Positions 10,171 through 23,587 of a stretch of DNA of 64,000 nucleotides are shown here, in pieces (position 1 is the first letter of the stretch; each line of letters starts with the position of its first letter). Source of the stretch: Ceratobasidium sp. AG-K (lineage: Eukaryota > Basidiomycota > Agaricomycetes > Cantharellales > Ceratobasidiaceae). A program made the translations under genes and the position numbers. The notes under the pieces are model-generated. The model did not search any database, was not told where the DNA came from, and saw only the letters and a list, made by a program, of their open reading frames with translations. The DNA lies in the NCBI GenBank assembly GCA_037039685.1, contig JAWNGF010000004.1:5022001-5086000 (forward strand), given 5' to 3'.

Positions 10171-13100
10171 GTTGTGACTCTCTCGAAAGGTTTACCAACG
10201 GGAGTGTGCCAGCCTGGACGCTCCAGACGCCCTTGCTCGCGATGGTCCAGAATCTCTGGAACGAAACAATCTGTGTGCCATCAGGCGAGAACGCAATGGA
10301 CGCAACAGAGCGAGAGTGACCACTGTACGACAGACTCGTGGACGCAGGCTACCATCATTACCACGTTCCAGACACGAATGGCCTCAGAGCCAGCGGCAAT
10401 TTAATGTTACCATCAAAGGCGAGTATGCCCACAGCACTGACCAAATCAAATGCCCCTCAAAAGGACTACTGATGGTACTTATTACCACTTCGCACATCCC
10501 AGACGCGAACAGTAGAGTTCCCCAGACCCGGAAACAAGATGCGTCCCGTCATGTGAGAACGCTATCGCATGTAACTCTGTCCGAATTATGAGCTTCGAGA
10601 GTGTTCACAAGTGAGGCACCTTGCGCGTCCCAGACTCGGATGGTGTGGTCGTCAGAGCCGGAAGCGACCAGGGCACTATCAGGTGAGAATGCCACCGAGT
10701 TGACCTTGTCAGTGTGGCCCTCAAACGGAACACCAACGAGGGTTCCATCTTGGGTGTTCCAGACACGAACAGTTTTGGTCAGAGGAGCCGGAGACGATTC
10801 CGTTGTGCCATCAGGTGAAGACGCTACGCAGTCGACCGAACGGCTGTGACCTCGAGCGGCGACTGTGGCAGTGGAGTCGATCTGTGCATTACCAGACACG
10901 GATGCTGCTGCCCCGAGAGCCAGAGACTATGCGTGTACCATCGGGAGAGAACGTCACCGACATGACCCTACCGGTGTGGCCTTCGAAAGGGTCACCGACA
11001 AGGGTGCCGTCACGGGAATCCCACAGGCGGACAGTGCGGTCATCAGAGCTCGAGACGATATGGATACCGCTGGGCGAAAATGCGATTGATTGCACCTAGT
11101 CGGCATGACCGGGCAAAGGAGTGCCGATGAGATTTCGATCTTGTACGCTCCAGATGCGAATGATGTTATCGCGTGAGCCAGAGACAATGCGTGTGTGCCA
11201 TCAGGTGAGAAGGTCACTGCCGTGACCGAACCACTATGGCCAACTAAAGAGTTACCTAAAGAACTGCCACCTTGCACGTTCCACATACGAATGGTACGGT
11301 CGTCAGAGCCAGAAACAATGTACCGACCATTGGGCGAGAACGCTACAGATCTCACCCAGTCAGTGTGACCTTCGAAGGGGGTTTCAGCTGCGGGAAGGCC
11401 GTCCCGGGTATTCCAGACACGAACGGTATAGTCCGCAGAACCAGAGGCTATGTAAATGTCATTCAGCGAGATTGCCACCGACAGGACTGCATCAGCATGA
11501 GCTTTGAGAGGACGGCAGGCAAGAGTGCCGTCCTGCACGTTCCAGACGCGGATTGTGTTGTCATGAGATCCCGAAGCGATGCGCGTACTATCCGGTGAGA
11601 ACGCAACCGAGTAGACCTCCCCAGCATGACTAACGAATGGCGGAAGTATAGGCACACCGTTGTATGTGTCTTTGATTGTGACAGTGCCATCGGAGCATCC
11701 GACGGCGATATGCGCACCGCCAGGGGCATAGGTAACCGAGTACACTGGCGAGTCAACTGGCCAACTTGCGAGTGTGATGGCGCTTCTGCTATCGAAGCCC
11801 ACTCCTTCTGGCTCGATAATCCCACGTGTTCGCCTCCAGTAGTGCTTGTAGACAGAGCTTGATCGATGACAAAATGCCAGAACTGAGACGTATAGGTGTG
11901 GTGTCGACTGGAAAACCGGGTTCCCTGCAAAACTGGTAACAAACTGTTGTATGTCTTCAATCAACCTTGATGATTCCGGTGATCGGTAGTTGCACTATGG
12001 AAGGGGACCGCTGTTAGAATTAGCTAAAACTGCTCAACACTAGACTGACATTCAACCACCACTTCGCCACCAGTATCACATGCACGCCGATTCCCATCCA
12101 TTGCTTTAGGTTCAGTACTTCTATCCAGAACAGTAATCGCTCCGTCAGAAATTCGCAAAGCTGCGCATACAGATCTTGAGAAGCATTTGCTTCCTGCAGG
12201 TGGACAGCCCAGTAGTGGCAAGTATAAGCAAGGGTTGGCGATATTATCTTGTCAACACGCTCTTTGAGGTCGGGCACTTGAATGTCGGGTAGATATGATG
12301 ACTCCAGTCCACAAATGTTAAATCGCAGCTGGTCTTTGAGAATATCAAAGCAGCGCTGTGCAACGAGTTGCCTGTGCTGCCCGGTGTCACAAAATAACAC
12401 CAACGACCGGCCTTCATCAAGGATCAAGTCCTGGAACGAGGCATGAAACGTAGATACGATGTTGCCGTTGTCCGATACGCAAAGAACCGATCGGAGTGGT
12501 TGCAGCATCGCCATAGCCTTTTTTGAGTTGCCAATGCCAGAAAGCGCTGCAAGCGTCTCGATGTCCACAGGCTCGCGAGCGCATACAGCTGTCCATAGTG
12601 TAAGTGTCATGCGCGCCTTGACCTCCATCATCGAGAAAATGCTGTCCGCCTCCGTCAGAATGGCCATGTACAATGCGTCGATTTCGTTGTGTTTTGCTTC
12701 TGATCCCTGTGTGACCGATAGCATTCTCTCTAGACACTCATCAAACTCTCCGTTGATCTCGCCCGCTTGGATATATCGCACCGTAGTTGCGGCGTAGATG
12801 AACAGATTGCCGCACAACTCGGCCAGACGCTTCAGCTGTACTGGTAGGATCGATGGTAGCTCATCCCGTAGGTAATTTTCGATATCCGCCTGCACATCGG
12901 AGTGCTTGACATTGTGCAGCACAAACACAGACCGTGACTCCTTTGGCTGATTCTGGATCTTGCTCCATATTTTCGGCTCTGGTCTACTGGCTACAAAGAA
13001 CTTGAGTGAGAGGTCTGATGCTGTTTGAAGTAGGGTATCAAGCACGAGTTCCACTCCGTTGCTGGCTGTGCATTCGTCCAATGCATCGATTACAACCACT

Positions 13101-14453
13101 AGTCCCTTGTGTATCTCATCCTTGACTTTAAGTAGGGGCCTCTTAAGTAGCCAATCGCATTGGGTCGATGGTTTACTGAATACTATGTCTGGGTCATCTT
13201 CTAGGACTCGACAGAGAGCAGATCGGAATGGCGCCGAGTGGCGAGCAAGCTGGTATGCAATGGTAGGAATTATCCGGGTGACATCGCGACATTCATCGGT
13301 TGTGCGAGTACAGAAGAAGCTCGCAGCCAAGTTTTTTCGCTCCTTGAGTGCTTCAGCGAAGGTCATGCAATGATAGTTTTTCCGGCACCGGGTGCGAGTA
13401 TCCTTTGTGCAAGTTCGTCGATTGATATCAGTAGCCAGACTCGAATCGAAAGCAGCAAGTTTTGCGGGTTTCATCGCTTCGAGTTGGGTGTTATGTCTAT
13501 CTGTTTGGGCATGCTACAAACTCGGAGGTCTGAGTATATAAATATCTTCCAGAGATGAATTATGCTTACCCGCTGTTCATTTGTGATACCCCGCATGCTG
13601 AGACCGGCATCAATCTATGCCCACCCGTATTAGCCAGCGATCTGAATGCATATAAGCATACCTGCCTACCTGTAGTTGCCGAGATAGGGCCTGAACGTGA
13701 TGATAACACGTTGAGAGTGCTTCTCTAACTTGTTGAACTTCTAGCGTTCGCCTGACCGAGTCATATTTATGTATCTTCGCGATTACATCGACCTGTTCCT
13801 GAATGAACCTAGGCAGGGGCACCATCACGCATTTTGTTTGCAGTCTTCTTCCAGAGTGACTTATTGCATTGTCTTCACGATGAAAGCCATCATGGGTGAG
13901 GAATCTGTCTCCTTTAAGTGTCGGTCCAACATCTCGCTGAGCGTCTGTAGTTCAAGCGCTAGATTCTCATATTCTTTCCTGTTGTTTGCAGAAACCTATC
14001 CGACAAAAAGGTTAGAGACAATTAGATCTTGGTTATATTGACGTACCTCAAATACTTCGACGCATGACAACAGGTTACCGATAACCGATTGAAGGGGCGG
14101 GAACACCCCCGAGTCAGCATGCAGGGTTCGAAGTGCGGGACCGAGTCCGCTCCATGCAGCGGTTCTACCTGAGGCGGGGGTTGTATCGTAAGGGATGGGG
14201 GATATCTGCCGGGATGGAGTGGTTAACTGTATCACCGGGAGGGGAAATGCCGATGTAGATAGAGCAGGGGATGAAGGTGCGAGAAGGTGCGACGCTGGCA
14301 GCGACGCCTGAGAGGGTGCTCCCAGTGATTCAGGCACGGCAGGGGATACCAAAAGTGAAGGGGGAGCCACTGACGAAGGCTTTAGCGAAGTCGATCTGAA
14401 CGTGCTATCCCACGCTTGGGCAATACGAGTGCGGAAGCCACTCTTAGACTTTT
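10171..14453 (-). pseudogene. NACHT-WD40 (NLR-like) receptor, broken copy 1
   Basis: Paralogue of the intact receptor at 23.6-28.15 kb, with the same exon order. The reading frame of the N-terminal exon (KSKSGFRTRIAQAW) is out of frame with its ATG. The small 45-nt exon is at 13570-13614 with a normal gtaagc donor. The NACHT exon (12020-13474) is open for 484 codons but lacks 25 residues against copy 2, including the start of the P-loop; the GAGKTIIA remnant is readable only in another frame. Walker B (VVVIDALDE) remains. The WD40 exon is open from 11964, then broken by a 2-nt insertion near 11190 and more frameshifts. The gene ends abruptly at about 10171, so the last two to three WD repeats of copy 2 are missing. 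Confidence 0.88.
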
Positions 14454-14732
14454 AGTCATCTCACTGGATGACGATGGTTGAGGACATCGGGATTACAAGT
14501 GATTAGCTGATACACGTGTGGCAGGTACGGGGCTCGATTGGTCAAGCAGCTTGGATCAGGTGACTTTCTATTTCATTCTTTCTAAGCTCTCTTCAATCCA
14601 AAATTAATAAATTATTGATTGTTCCATCCAACCGCTATTCAATCCCACTCATAGCCCGCAGTGAAACCAGCTCGTCATGCTCTTTTTGGAGGGCCGGTCA
14701 GCAGTATACCAAAATCTCAAAGCAGCCCCGAC

Positions 14733-16492
14733 TCACCCGCCTTCCCGGAGCCTCGACAAGATCTCATTGACAATCACAGTGTTCATTGGATTTTCCCAAT
14801 GGAACCCATTGAAGAACCCAGGCGTGTATCCCCCGGGTCCATATGTCACGTTCGGCCTCAGAGCGTAAAGAAACCTGCCAATTATACGTCACCCTCTACA
14901 ACTCAAGACAGAAATCACAGACTTGTCTAACCTTGCTACAGCCTCGGCATCTTCCCTTGGATCTTGTGCAAAATGAAAGTTGGTTTCGAAATACACATGA
15001 GCCAGTGAGCACGGTTGTGATGGAGGCACTGCTATCTGAATTTGACTGACAAAGTTGGAACTCGTGGGCAAAGACAATCTGGAAAGTCGCGGCATGAATT
15101 CGAAGATCATACTAAGATCCGAGGGAAGTACCCCACCCAAATAAACGCTGATGGTGAGGCTTTCGACTAGAGGAAGCCCCTGAACTATGTTAATCCATTC
15201 GGGTCGCTCATTGTCGAGCGAAGTCAGAGATAACGTGGTCAACGGTAGCTGCTTCAGAGAATCGACCAGCCGAGGGGTAACGGTTTGCCGGAAAGCACCA
15301 GACAGACTTAGGCTAGTCAAAGCAGAGCCATGATCCACAATGCTTGGGATAATGGTCGACCATATATGCGGGTCATCCTCTGGATCAGGCCATGTATTTG
15401 GTTCAAAACCATGTATTTGGACTGTGCGTAGACCTCGCCAAATTGACTTTTGGTGAACTAGGTTCCGAATCGTCTCCCAGATAAGTTCGCCTATATTTAA
15501 ATGTCGGAGCGATGCGAAGGACTGGTCTGGTAGCTGGATATCAGTCGCATACACTTTTTGGTTGTCACGGAGGCTGTGAACGGAAAGGGATTCTAGCGAT
15601 GGAAGTTGCGAAAGGGACAGCAGCATGTCGTTGTCCAAAAAGAACGGGGTAGTCGATAGAGTACGAAGTTGCTGGAGTCGCGAAATGGCAGCAGACGTAT
15701 CAGGAGAGGGCGAAGAGTAGTTGAGATCTATAATCCCCCTGCGGCTGTATCCCCAACCTCCCTGGTCCTTGTACAAATCAAAGCCCGCCGGGAAAATCTC
15801 TAGCGATTGGATACGCGGGCACCTTTGCGAGATCTCGTCCAAGAAGTTGTGACTAAGTTTGAGATCCATGCACATATAGTCCAGTCCATGGAGTGTCCGG
15901 CCCCAGCTGCTATGCCGGACAAGGCCAAAGCTAAGCAAGGAAGGTGACAAAAAGGTGGATATCCAATTGGTGGAGTCCTTCGTGATCCGTGCTCCCTCTT
16001 CAGCCGCAGATATGGAAATACGAATGTGCTCCAAGTTTGGGAGGAGAGGAGTGGATCGGGCGCACACCAGGAAGTCGTTCCAGTTTTCGTATTCGTCGGT
16101 TGGGAACCGGCCGATTGGTATTTCTAGATTTCTGACAAAAGGAGCATAAATACTGAGTCGAGATAGATCCAACTGAGTGGGGAACCTTATGACCTTTTTT
16201 CACAGATCAACATCAATCGAGAAAAACCTTGTTGCTGAGCACTCACGAAGTACGGCATCAATAGCTCATCGCCGAACTCAACAATCCCACCACCAGGTAT
16301 CATGGATACAAGGGCAATGACGGCGTCCGTACTTTCCCATACGTATTGACGGAGCTCGCGAAAGAGCAAGTGGCAGGTACGCAAAAGACTGACGTTGGTT
16401 GACTTTGGTACAAGGGTGCATATGAGATGTGCAAGTTCGGGAATTGCAAAAACACGGAGACACGGATGGGTGCTGGGAGCCTCGGACGACAT
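14733..16492 (-). CDS. F-box/LRR-like protein, intact copy 1, 3 exons, 552 aa
   Basis: Exons 16247-16492, 14923-16193 and 14733-14874 add to 1659 nt in frame, from ATG at 16492 to TGA at 14733. The first 60 residues (IPELAHLICTLVP, then LLRTCHLLFRELRQYVWE) resemble a divergent F-box, which in other proteins binds Skp1 in SCF ubiquitin ligases. The remainder is a series of irregular leucine-rich repeats (LPSLESLSVHSL, LTSLSLSGAF, LPLTTLSLTSL, MPRLSRLSLP). The C-terminal exon ends in a conserved GYTPGFFNG...HWENPMN block. Such F-box-like LRR proteins are highly expanded in agaricomycetes; the target is unknown. It lies directly upstream of the broken receptor copy and is the only intact one of four copies here. 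Confidence 0.72.
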
Positions 16493-17139
16493 GACAGGAT
16501 CCGTAGTGTTCGGGGGAGTTTGTGGTTTCCTGTCAAAGATATAGTCTCAGCTGTATTCATATGTTGAGAGCGCTTCGAATTCTATTAACATATGACTAGG
16601 ACTAGGTGTGAGTCACGCTCGAGGAAACCACGGGGCTTACAGCAGCCACTCATATCAAATACAACTATTTAACCCTTTGTAGCGCAAGTCCCCCCCCCCC
16701 CCGAGTGAATCACCTGGAATTCAAGCTAGCCGATCTTAATTTTCAGTTCATGGTCAGGTGTGAATTGATGGGTTGCAATGATTTTGGGTAGTAAATATCC
16801 ATAGGTCACGAACCCAGGCGGACGCCGCTCTTTGTCAGCTCCGCACTTCTTCCAATGTTCACGCTACGGAGAATGCCAGGTACAAATTTATTGTGTTATA
16901 TCGAAACAACATAAGCTCATGACCGTATCATCCGTCACTACTCTGCCACAAGGTACCCCCTCAGGCGTCCAAAGTTTGCCTGTCCTGATTAGAAGGGTTA
17001 TGAGTCTAACATAAATAGATTGCCGCCCGACAGAGTCCGCTCCTGGTGCGGTCCTCATCTTGATCTTGCCAGTACACCAGTTTTCATCATAAAGCAAGTT
17101 GCTTCTGCCCGGATCGATAGAGCTTTGGGGCAAGTAGAT

Positions 17140-17874
17140 TCAGCTGAGTTGGCATACCACTACTGATGACACACCTCGGAGGTTCGTCCCAGTTGAATCG
17201 TTCGACGGTGCACCTACGAATGCAAACACAACCGGGTCCCAGAATTCGCATCTATTGTAAGTGACCAATGTGCAGCCTATGACCGAACCACTAGCACATA
17301 CCCTTTTAGTTTCAACCAAGCATAGGAATAACCCGACCCTGACCTCCCTGGAGCTGCATTGAAGTATCAGCTGGTGATACTGGTTTGTCGCCCCTGGCTC
17401 ACTTTGAAGACCAACGAGCTGCCAAACGCCAAGCACCAAGGAATATCCTATGCCACCATTTTGGCAGGAAACTCAACGCCCCCGCACCGCAGCATACGAC
17501 CCGTGTCCTCGTTCATATATCCGCCCAAGCCCACCTGCTCTTGTCCATCTTCTCATCTACTTCACCTCCCAAGCACATCACCCGGGTTCGGCCTCACGAT
17601 GGGACGTGTGACCTGCCTACGAGACAGCAAAGGGCGAGGGAACGAGTGAGGATTTATGTCTATCCCAGTAGCCCAACGTCTCTGTAGCAAGGACAGCAAG
17701 GGATGGGTCTAACGCAGCCTCAGTTGCACGATTGGTCTCTTCTGTGTGGTCAAGACGCCCATTGCCGAAACCGAATCGCTAGGCAGTAGAGCTCCCTCGA
17801 CCATCTTCGAGTGTGTTTGTCGTAGAGGTGGCTCTGGCAGATAGAATGGTTGGAGTGTCATGCGCGTTCGTCGT

Positions 17875-17905
<31 letters not shown>

Positions 17906-18105
17906 GGAGAGGACAGGTTAACAGGCGCCCCCCTTGGAGTTTGCGTTTCGCCTTGTTGTTTTATGTCGAGACCAAGCAAAAGTGGTGCGATACTCGTAGA
18001 CAAATAACAGATCATGAGTCTCGTATTTGGGAGTATGACGTTGAGAATCTTGGGTAGCGATTCAGCGAAACTAGACGCAGAAGTCCACTCAAACGTACCC
18101 TGCAA
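17140..18105 (-). pseudogene. Hypothetical poly-Pro protein gene, duplicate A
   Basis: The minus-strand frame 17779-18105 matches duplicate B at 21.6-22.1 kb almost base for base (shared ETQTPRGAPVNLSSP and NAHDTPTI). Here a pure G tract of about 28 nt (about 17876-17903) encodes a run of prolines, where B has interrupted GGGGA units. A TAG at about 17779 replaces a Ser codon (TCG) kept open in B. The left half (17140-17700) is also alignable with 21.16-21.65 kb. I do not recognise the protein. No start is certain. Confidence 0.4.
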
Positions 18106-18522
18106 TCATTCGCGCACAAGTCAACATCGATATGTTCAACAGAATGTTATGGTGGGCAATCATGGGGAGATAATTTTATCACGTTACCAGAGGTCAGGGT
18201 GCTCAGGGGCGACCTGGCTCCGCCTGTATGCGCTGCCGCCCGCCCGGGAACACCCATGTCATACGGAATTGATAGAACGAGCTCGAAGTGTCCGAGAATA
18301 GAATATAAGTTGTAGATATTTTGTCTCTACACCCTAAACCATCCGCCTACTCCGTCTCATCTCTTATGTGAGCCCGGTTGTGTTGTTACTGCATGCACTG
18401 GCTTATCCCTCGTCGCTAGAGCAATGTGCTCAGTCAAAAACAGTCCAGCATGGTTTGCCTCGAAAACAGCTTGTCACATTCTGTTTTGAGGATCAGTCAT
18501 CAGTCTGCCAAACTCTCAAAAC

Positions 18523-20291
18523 TTAGCCAACCCACCGGCCTTCCCGGAGCCTCGACAAGGTCTCATTGATAATCACAGTGTTCATTGGATTTTCCCAATG
18601 GACCCCGTTAAAGAACCCAGGTATATATGATCCAGGTCCATATGTCATATTCGGCCTCAATGTGTAGAGAAACCTGCCAATAATACATCAGTCTCTGTGG
18701 CTCAAGACGGGCATTACAGACTTTGTCTGACCTTGCTACAGCCTCGGCGTCCTCCCTTGGATCTAGTGCCAAGTGAAAGTTGGTTTCGAAATACACATGG
18801 GCCAGTGAGCACGGTCGTGATGGAGCGACTGCCGTCTGGATTTGACTGACAAAGTCGGGACTCGTGGGCAATGAGAGTCTGGAAAGTCGGGGCATGAATG
18901 CGAAAATACTACTGAGGTGCAAGGGAAGAACTCCATCCAAATAAATGCTAATAGTGAGGTTTTCGACTAAAGGAAGCCCCTGAACTATGTTAATCCAGTC
19001 GAGTTGTCTCCATCGAGCGAAGTCAGGGATAATGTGGTCAATGGTAGCTGCGTCAGCGAATCGATAAGCCGAGGGGTAATAGTTTGCCGAGAAGCACCAG
19101 ACAGGCTCAGGCTAGTCAAAGCGGCACCGTGATCCGCAAAGCTCGGGATAATGGTCGACCATATATGTGGATCATCTTCTCGCTCAGGCGATGCATATGG
19201 TTGGACACCTTGAATTTGGAGTGTACAAAGACCTTGCCAAATTGACTTCTGGTGAACTAGGTTCCGAATCGTCTCCCAGCTAAGTTCCCTTAGCTTTAGA
19301 TGTCGGAGTGATGGGAAAGACCGGTCCGGTAGATGGAGGTTAGTTGCGTACACCATTCCACTATTGCGGATGCTATGAATGGAGAGAGATTCTAGCAATG
19401 GAAGCTGCGAAAGGGACAGCATTATGTTGTTATCCAAAAAGAACGGGGTGGTTGATAAAGTACGAAGTTGCCGGAGCTGGGAAATGGCAGTAGAAGTATT
19501 AACAGAGGGCGAAGAGTAGCTCAAGTTTCTAATTGCTACAGAATTGTATCCCCCGCTTCCCTGGTACTCGTACAGACCGAGGTCCGCAGGGAAAATCTCC
19601 AGCGATTGGATACGCGGGCACCTTTGCGAGATCTCCTCCAAGAAGTCGCGGCTATGCTTGGGACTCATGCACATATAGTCAATTCCATCGAGCATCCAGC
19701 GCCAGCTGCTATGGCGGTCAAAGCCAAAGCTGAGCAAGGAAGGAGACAAAAAGGTAGATATCCAATTAACGGAATCCTTCGTGATTCGTGCTCCCTCTTC
19801 TTGCCCGCACGTGGAAACTCGAATGTGCTCCAAGTTTGGGAGGAGAGGAGTGGATCGGGCGCACACCAGGAAGTCGTCCCAGTTTTCGTATTCGTCGGTT
19901 GGGAACCGGCTGATTGGTATTTCGAGATTTTTGACGAAAGGGGCGTAAATGCTGAGTCGAGATAGATCCAGCTGGCTCGGAAACCTTATAACCTGTTCTC
20001 GTAGATTAACATCAATCTAGGGTATGCTTTTTGTGGGGCACTCACGAAACATGGCATCAATAGCCCGTCGCCGAACTCAACAATCCCGGCACCGGGTATT
20101 ATTGATATAAGCTCGACAACCGCGTCTGTACTTTCCCATACATATTTACGAAGCTCGCAAAAGAGTAAGCGACAGGTACGCAGAAGGCTGACGTTGGTTG
20201 ACTCGGGTACGAGAGTGCATATTAGATGCGCAAGTTTGGGAACTGCAAAAACACGGAGACACGGATGATCGCTGGGAGCCTCGGACGACAT
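18523..20291 (-). pseudogene. F-box/LRR-like protein, copy 2, frameshifted
   Basis: Same three-exon layout as the intact copy 3.8 kb to the left: exon 1 from ATG 20291 to about 20046 (LRVFAVPKLAHLICTLVP), exon 2 from about 19993, last exon ending with TAA at 18523. A 1-nt loss near 19005 breaks the frame just before the WINIVQGLP block, and a 1-nt gain at the exon 2 donor near 18732 (GACAAAGTC instead of GACAAGTC) would break it again after splicing. Otherwise the LRR region is highly similar to copy 1, so the duplication or a later gene conversion is fairly recent. Confidence 0.75.
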
Positions 20292-21156
20292 AGCACGATC
20301 CGTATTCTTGCGGGACTCTGCAGCTTCCTACCGGATATATAGTCATAGTCTCGACTGTACTCATCGAGAGCGCTCCGAATTCTGTCAGGATATGACTAGC
20401 ACGGAGTGCGAGTCACGGTCAGGGAACGAAACTACGGGACTTTCAGTAGCCGGTAGTACTAAATACAGTGGCTTAATCCTTTGTAGTGCGAGCCCAGGTG
20501 AATCGCCCGGGGTTTGGATTGGCCGCATTTAGTTGTCAATCCCGGGCCCGGACATGGGTTGTGATGACTTCGAGCGGCGGACATCGGAACCAAAGTTAGG
20601 GGGCTGTGTTTTCCCATGAGTATGAACTCGATTTCCCGTGTATCTCAATCTCTCAGCCAAGATGAAAAGGGGGAGACTTAGACTTCAAGTCAGAGTTAAT
20701 TCAACCACCCCTGTGAAACTGGCGCGTGTCGCGGTCGACGTCGTCGCAATGTCAAGATCAGAGTCGGGACGAATGGCCAAGGCAAAGTAGGCGCCGAGGT
20801 AGTCGGAAATTCAACTACTCCGGTGAGCCTGGGCTACTCTGGGCCTAAAAACGTTGGTGCTAACACATTCATTTTAAAAGTATCGAGGGAGCATTTAGCA
20901 AACACAGCCCAGTATTCTACCAATATTCATTCTCCTGGCGCGTTCTATTCGTTCTCCCTCCTTGGCCCTTTGTGCAGTACGACGTAGTACTACTTTGCTC
21001 CATAACACCCATCGACCTACGCCCTCCATTGCATTGGCAACATAGGTTTTGCCCCCTTTTCGCTTGGCCTGCGTGTTACGTCCGGGAGCGTTGACTTGAC
21101 TTCTAACCGGAGGTGTCGAGCAGGAAAGTCAGAAGCTTGGTTTCACCAGCCTGCCG

Positions 21157-22149
21157 CTACTGATGACACTCCTCGGCGAATCGCCCGAGTTGAATCATTC
21201 GATCGTGTGACCACAGCTGCAACTGCAACCAGCTCTCTAAATCTGCATCATTGTAAGTGATTAATGCGAAGCCTGCGACCGAACCAGGAATACACACCAT
21301 TTCAGTTTCAACCAAGCATACAAATAACCCGGCCCCCGCCTCCCCATAGCTGCCTTGAAATACTGGTCGATAATACTGGTTCGTCGCCTCTGATTCACTT
21401 TGAAGACCAACAAGCTGCCGAGCGCCATGCCACATAGAACATCCCATGCCACCTTTTCCACATGAGATTTAACGCCCTCCCACCGCAAATTATGACCCAC
21501 GTCCTTGTCCATACACCCGCCCGAGCCCGCTTGCGACTTTCCATCTTCCCATTGAATTCTTTTCCTGATCCCACCACCCAGGTTCGACTCGATGACGGGG
21601 TTTGTGACCTGGCTACAAGACAGCCAAGAGAAAGGAAGCGAATGAACATTTGTATCTGGCCCAGTTGCCCGATATCTCTAGGGCGAGGAAAGCAAGGGAT
21701 GGGTCTAACGCAGCCTGAGATGCGCGATCGGTCCCTTCTGTGTCGTCGAGATGGCCATTGCCGAAACCGAATCGCGAGGCAGTAGAGCTCCCTCGACCAT
21801 CTTCGAGTGGGTTTATCATGGTGGCTCTGGCGGATGGAATGGTTGGAGTGTCATGCGCGTTCGTCGGGGGGGAGGGGGGGGAGGGGGGTGGAACCGGAGA
21901 GGATAGGTTAACAGGCGCCCCCCTTGGAGTTTGGGTTTCGCCTTGTTGTTTTATGTCGAGACCAAGCGAAAGTGGCGCGATACTCGTAGACAAATGAAAG
22001 ATCATGAGTCTCGTATTTGGGAGTATGACGTTGAGAATCTTGGGTAGCGATTCAGCAAAACTAGACGCAGAAGTCCACTTGAACGTACCGATGGTCCAAT
22101 ATCCCATGCAAATACCAGGATGAACAACGGGACTACGGTATAGCAACAA
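21157..22149 (-). CDS. Hypothetical poly-Pro protein gene, duplicate B
   Basis: Open for about 178 codons in one minus-strand frame (21613-22149), continuing past the point where duplicate A has a TAG. The content is ETQTPRGAPVNLSSP, a Pro/Ser-rich stretch, then SRFGFGNGHLDDTE. A possible ATG lies near 22003 (MIFHLSTS). A second stretch (21157-21512) with MDKDVGHNLRWEGVK and a KVNQRRRTS motif may be a further exon or a separate remnant. No family is recognised; it belongs to the same duplicated block as the LRR genes. Confidence 0.3.
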
Positions 22150-23580
22150 GCTGAAGCCACTGAGCTAGACATTCACCGTGACAGTGCAAATGCTAGCGGC
22201 GTAGCCACAACGCGAACACCAACGCGTGGCGTACGGGGTCATCGCCTCCTACGTATCACGTCGTATCACAAAGCACGAGCACGTCGGTCTGGAGATCGAT
22301 ATGTGATCAGCAAGGTATCAGCGGCTGTGATGAAATACCCACGCAACGCGAACTCGAGTTCATCGCGGTCAGACGCGAGGCTGATCCTGGTTCTGAGCGC
22401 GACGTGAGTTGCGGGAACCGCCACTGACTGGGACAGGGCGTGGGTCCGTACGACAAGCGCAACATCGACGCGCCAGCCGAGTCCTGCCACTGTGGGACCA
22501 GTAGGCGATTATGAGCCCTGTGGTGTCTACATCCACGAAAATCCATCAACGACTCGATTCCTCGAGAGTAGTAGCACATACCTTTCCAGCTCATCCAACA
22601 GCAGGCATCTAACTCGCTATCAGAAACGACTCTACTCGCGTTCTCCAGCTCGGGCATTCCCACGGCGCTATAGTGTGCCATATGGGGATTCGTGTCCCTA
22701 GTATCACTTCTGTTGGCCTCACACGCGATGAGAGAGCACTTCCTAAGATGAAACCGAGAGATGCAGGTGTCTGGAAGAGGAGAAAAAAACTGTCTCCGGA
22801 AGTGTGGGCGGCAGGTTATGGATGCAGGAGCCAAGGCGGTCAGCGTGTGCTGAATTTCCTCGTGACGGGCGAATTCATCCGATACATCGGGGTATAAGGA
22901 CTGAGGATTCGTGGGGGGGAGTATCCTCGTTGATATATACGAGTAAGCTGCTACCGGTGTATCCGTTTAAGTTGCTTTGGTCGATCACCACAATGCGTGA
23001 CCAGTGACGAGGTTGGGTCAACCCCGTTACGTTACCGCACACAGGGTTTGGACACTCATGTACCCGGTTGCTGGGTGAAGCCTGTAAACACCCGCCTCCA
23101 ACAGTGAGATGTCCATAATACGAACTTGATTGCACAACTCTGAGCGATTACAGGAAAAAAATCGCGGGCCTCATATTCACACCCGCGACACAACAAATGC
23201 ATTGGCCTAGGCGAGATTCTAACTCGAAACTCCCTACAACACCGTACCAACCAATAGAACCGACCGCTAGCAAGATTGCGTCTGAGTAGGAAACGAATCT
23301 CTGAGTAATAGTGTCACGTTTCAACGTACTGTGTGTATTCATTTCGGTATGAAGCAGCCCTGCCACTCCTCTCCAAGCAGAAGATTGTTATAATCGGGGG
23401 TGATGGGACCGGATCGGCCGATAACCCAGGGATTGGACGGCAATGGAAGGATACGTGCGACATCGGGAGGCACCCAAAAAAGCAATCGCGAGTCACGGTC
23501 CTTGACCCATCCATCCGCGCCAATTGACCAAGCATCTACGACGAAGATCGCGTTAGCGATGGAGCCAGGAAGAGGTTACG
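22150..23580. other. Intergenic stretch, no supported gene
   Basis: One long minus-strand frame (22307-22834) is Arg/Ser/Cys-rich with no domain. A short segment at about 23195-23290 read on the minus strand resembles a degenerate tRNA-like fold, but the A and B boxes are imperfect. I call no gene here. Confidence 0.4.
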
Positions 23581-23587
23581 CAAGAGA

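Larger units (their letters stand above)
14660..22150. repeat. Tandem segmental duplication of about 3.8-4.0 kb (two units)
   Basis: Unit 1 (about 14.66-18.1 kb) and unit 2 (about 18.5-22.15 kb) share, in the same order and strand, an F-box/LRR-like gene, a flank and the poly-Pro hypothetical gene. Offsets between matching points are about 3.8 kb for the LRR gene and about 4.0 kb for the poly-Pro gene. More diverged relatives of the same block occur at about 30.6-34.6 kb and 36.0-37.5 kb; for instance the flank at 18.1-18.5 kb matches 30.65-31.05 kb and 36.7-37.1 kb. Confidence 0.8.

Noticed and set aside
22307..22834. Open frame of 175 codons on the minus strand
   Set aside because: No recognisable domain and Arg/Ser/Cys-rich composition typical of a chance frame in GC-rich DNA.
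23180..23290. tRNA or SINE-like segment on the minus strand
   Set aside because: The T-arm-like hairpin CGAG-TTAGAAT-CTCG and a weak A box are present, but the acceptor and anticodon arms do not fold convincingly.
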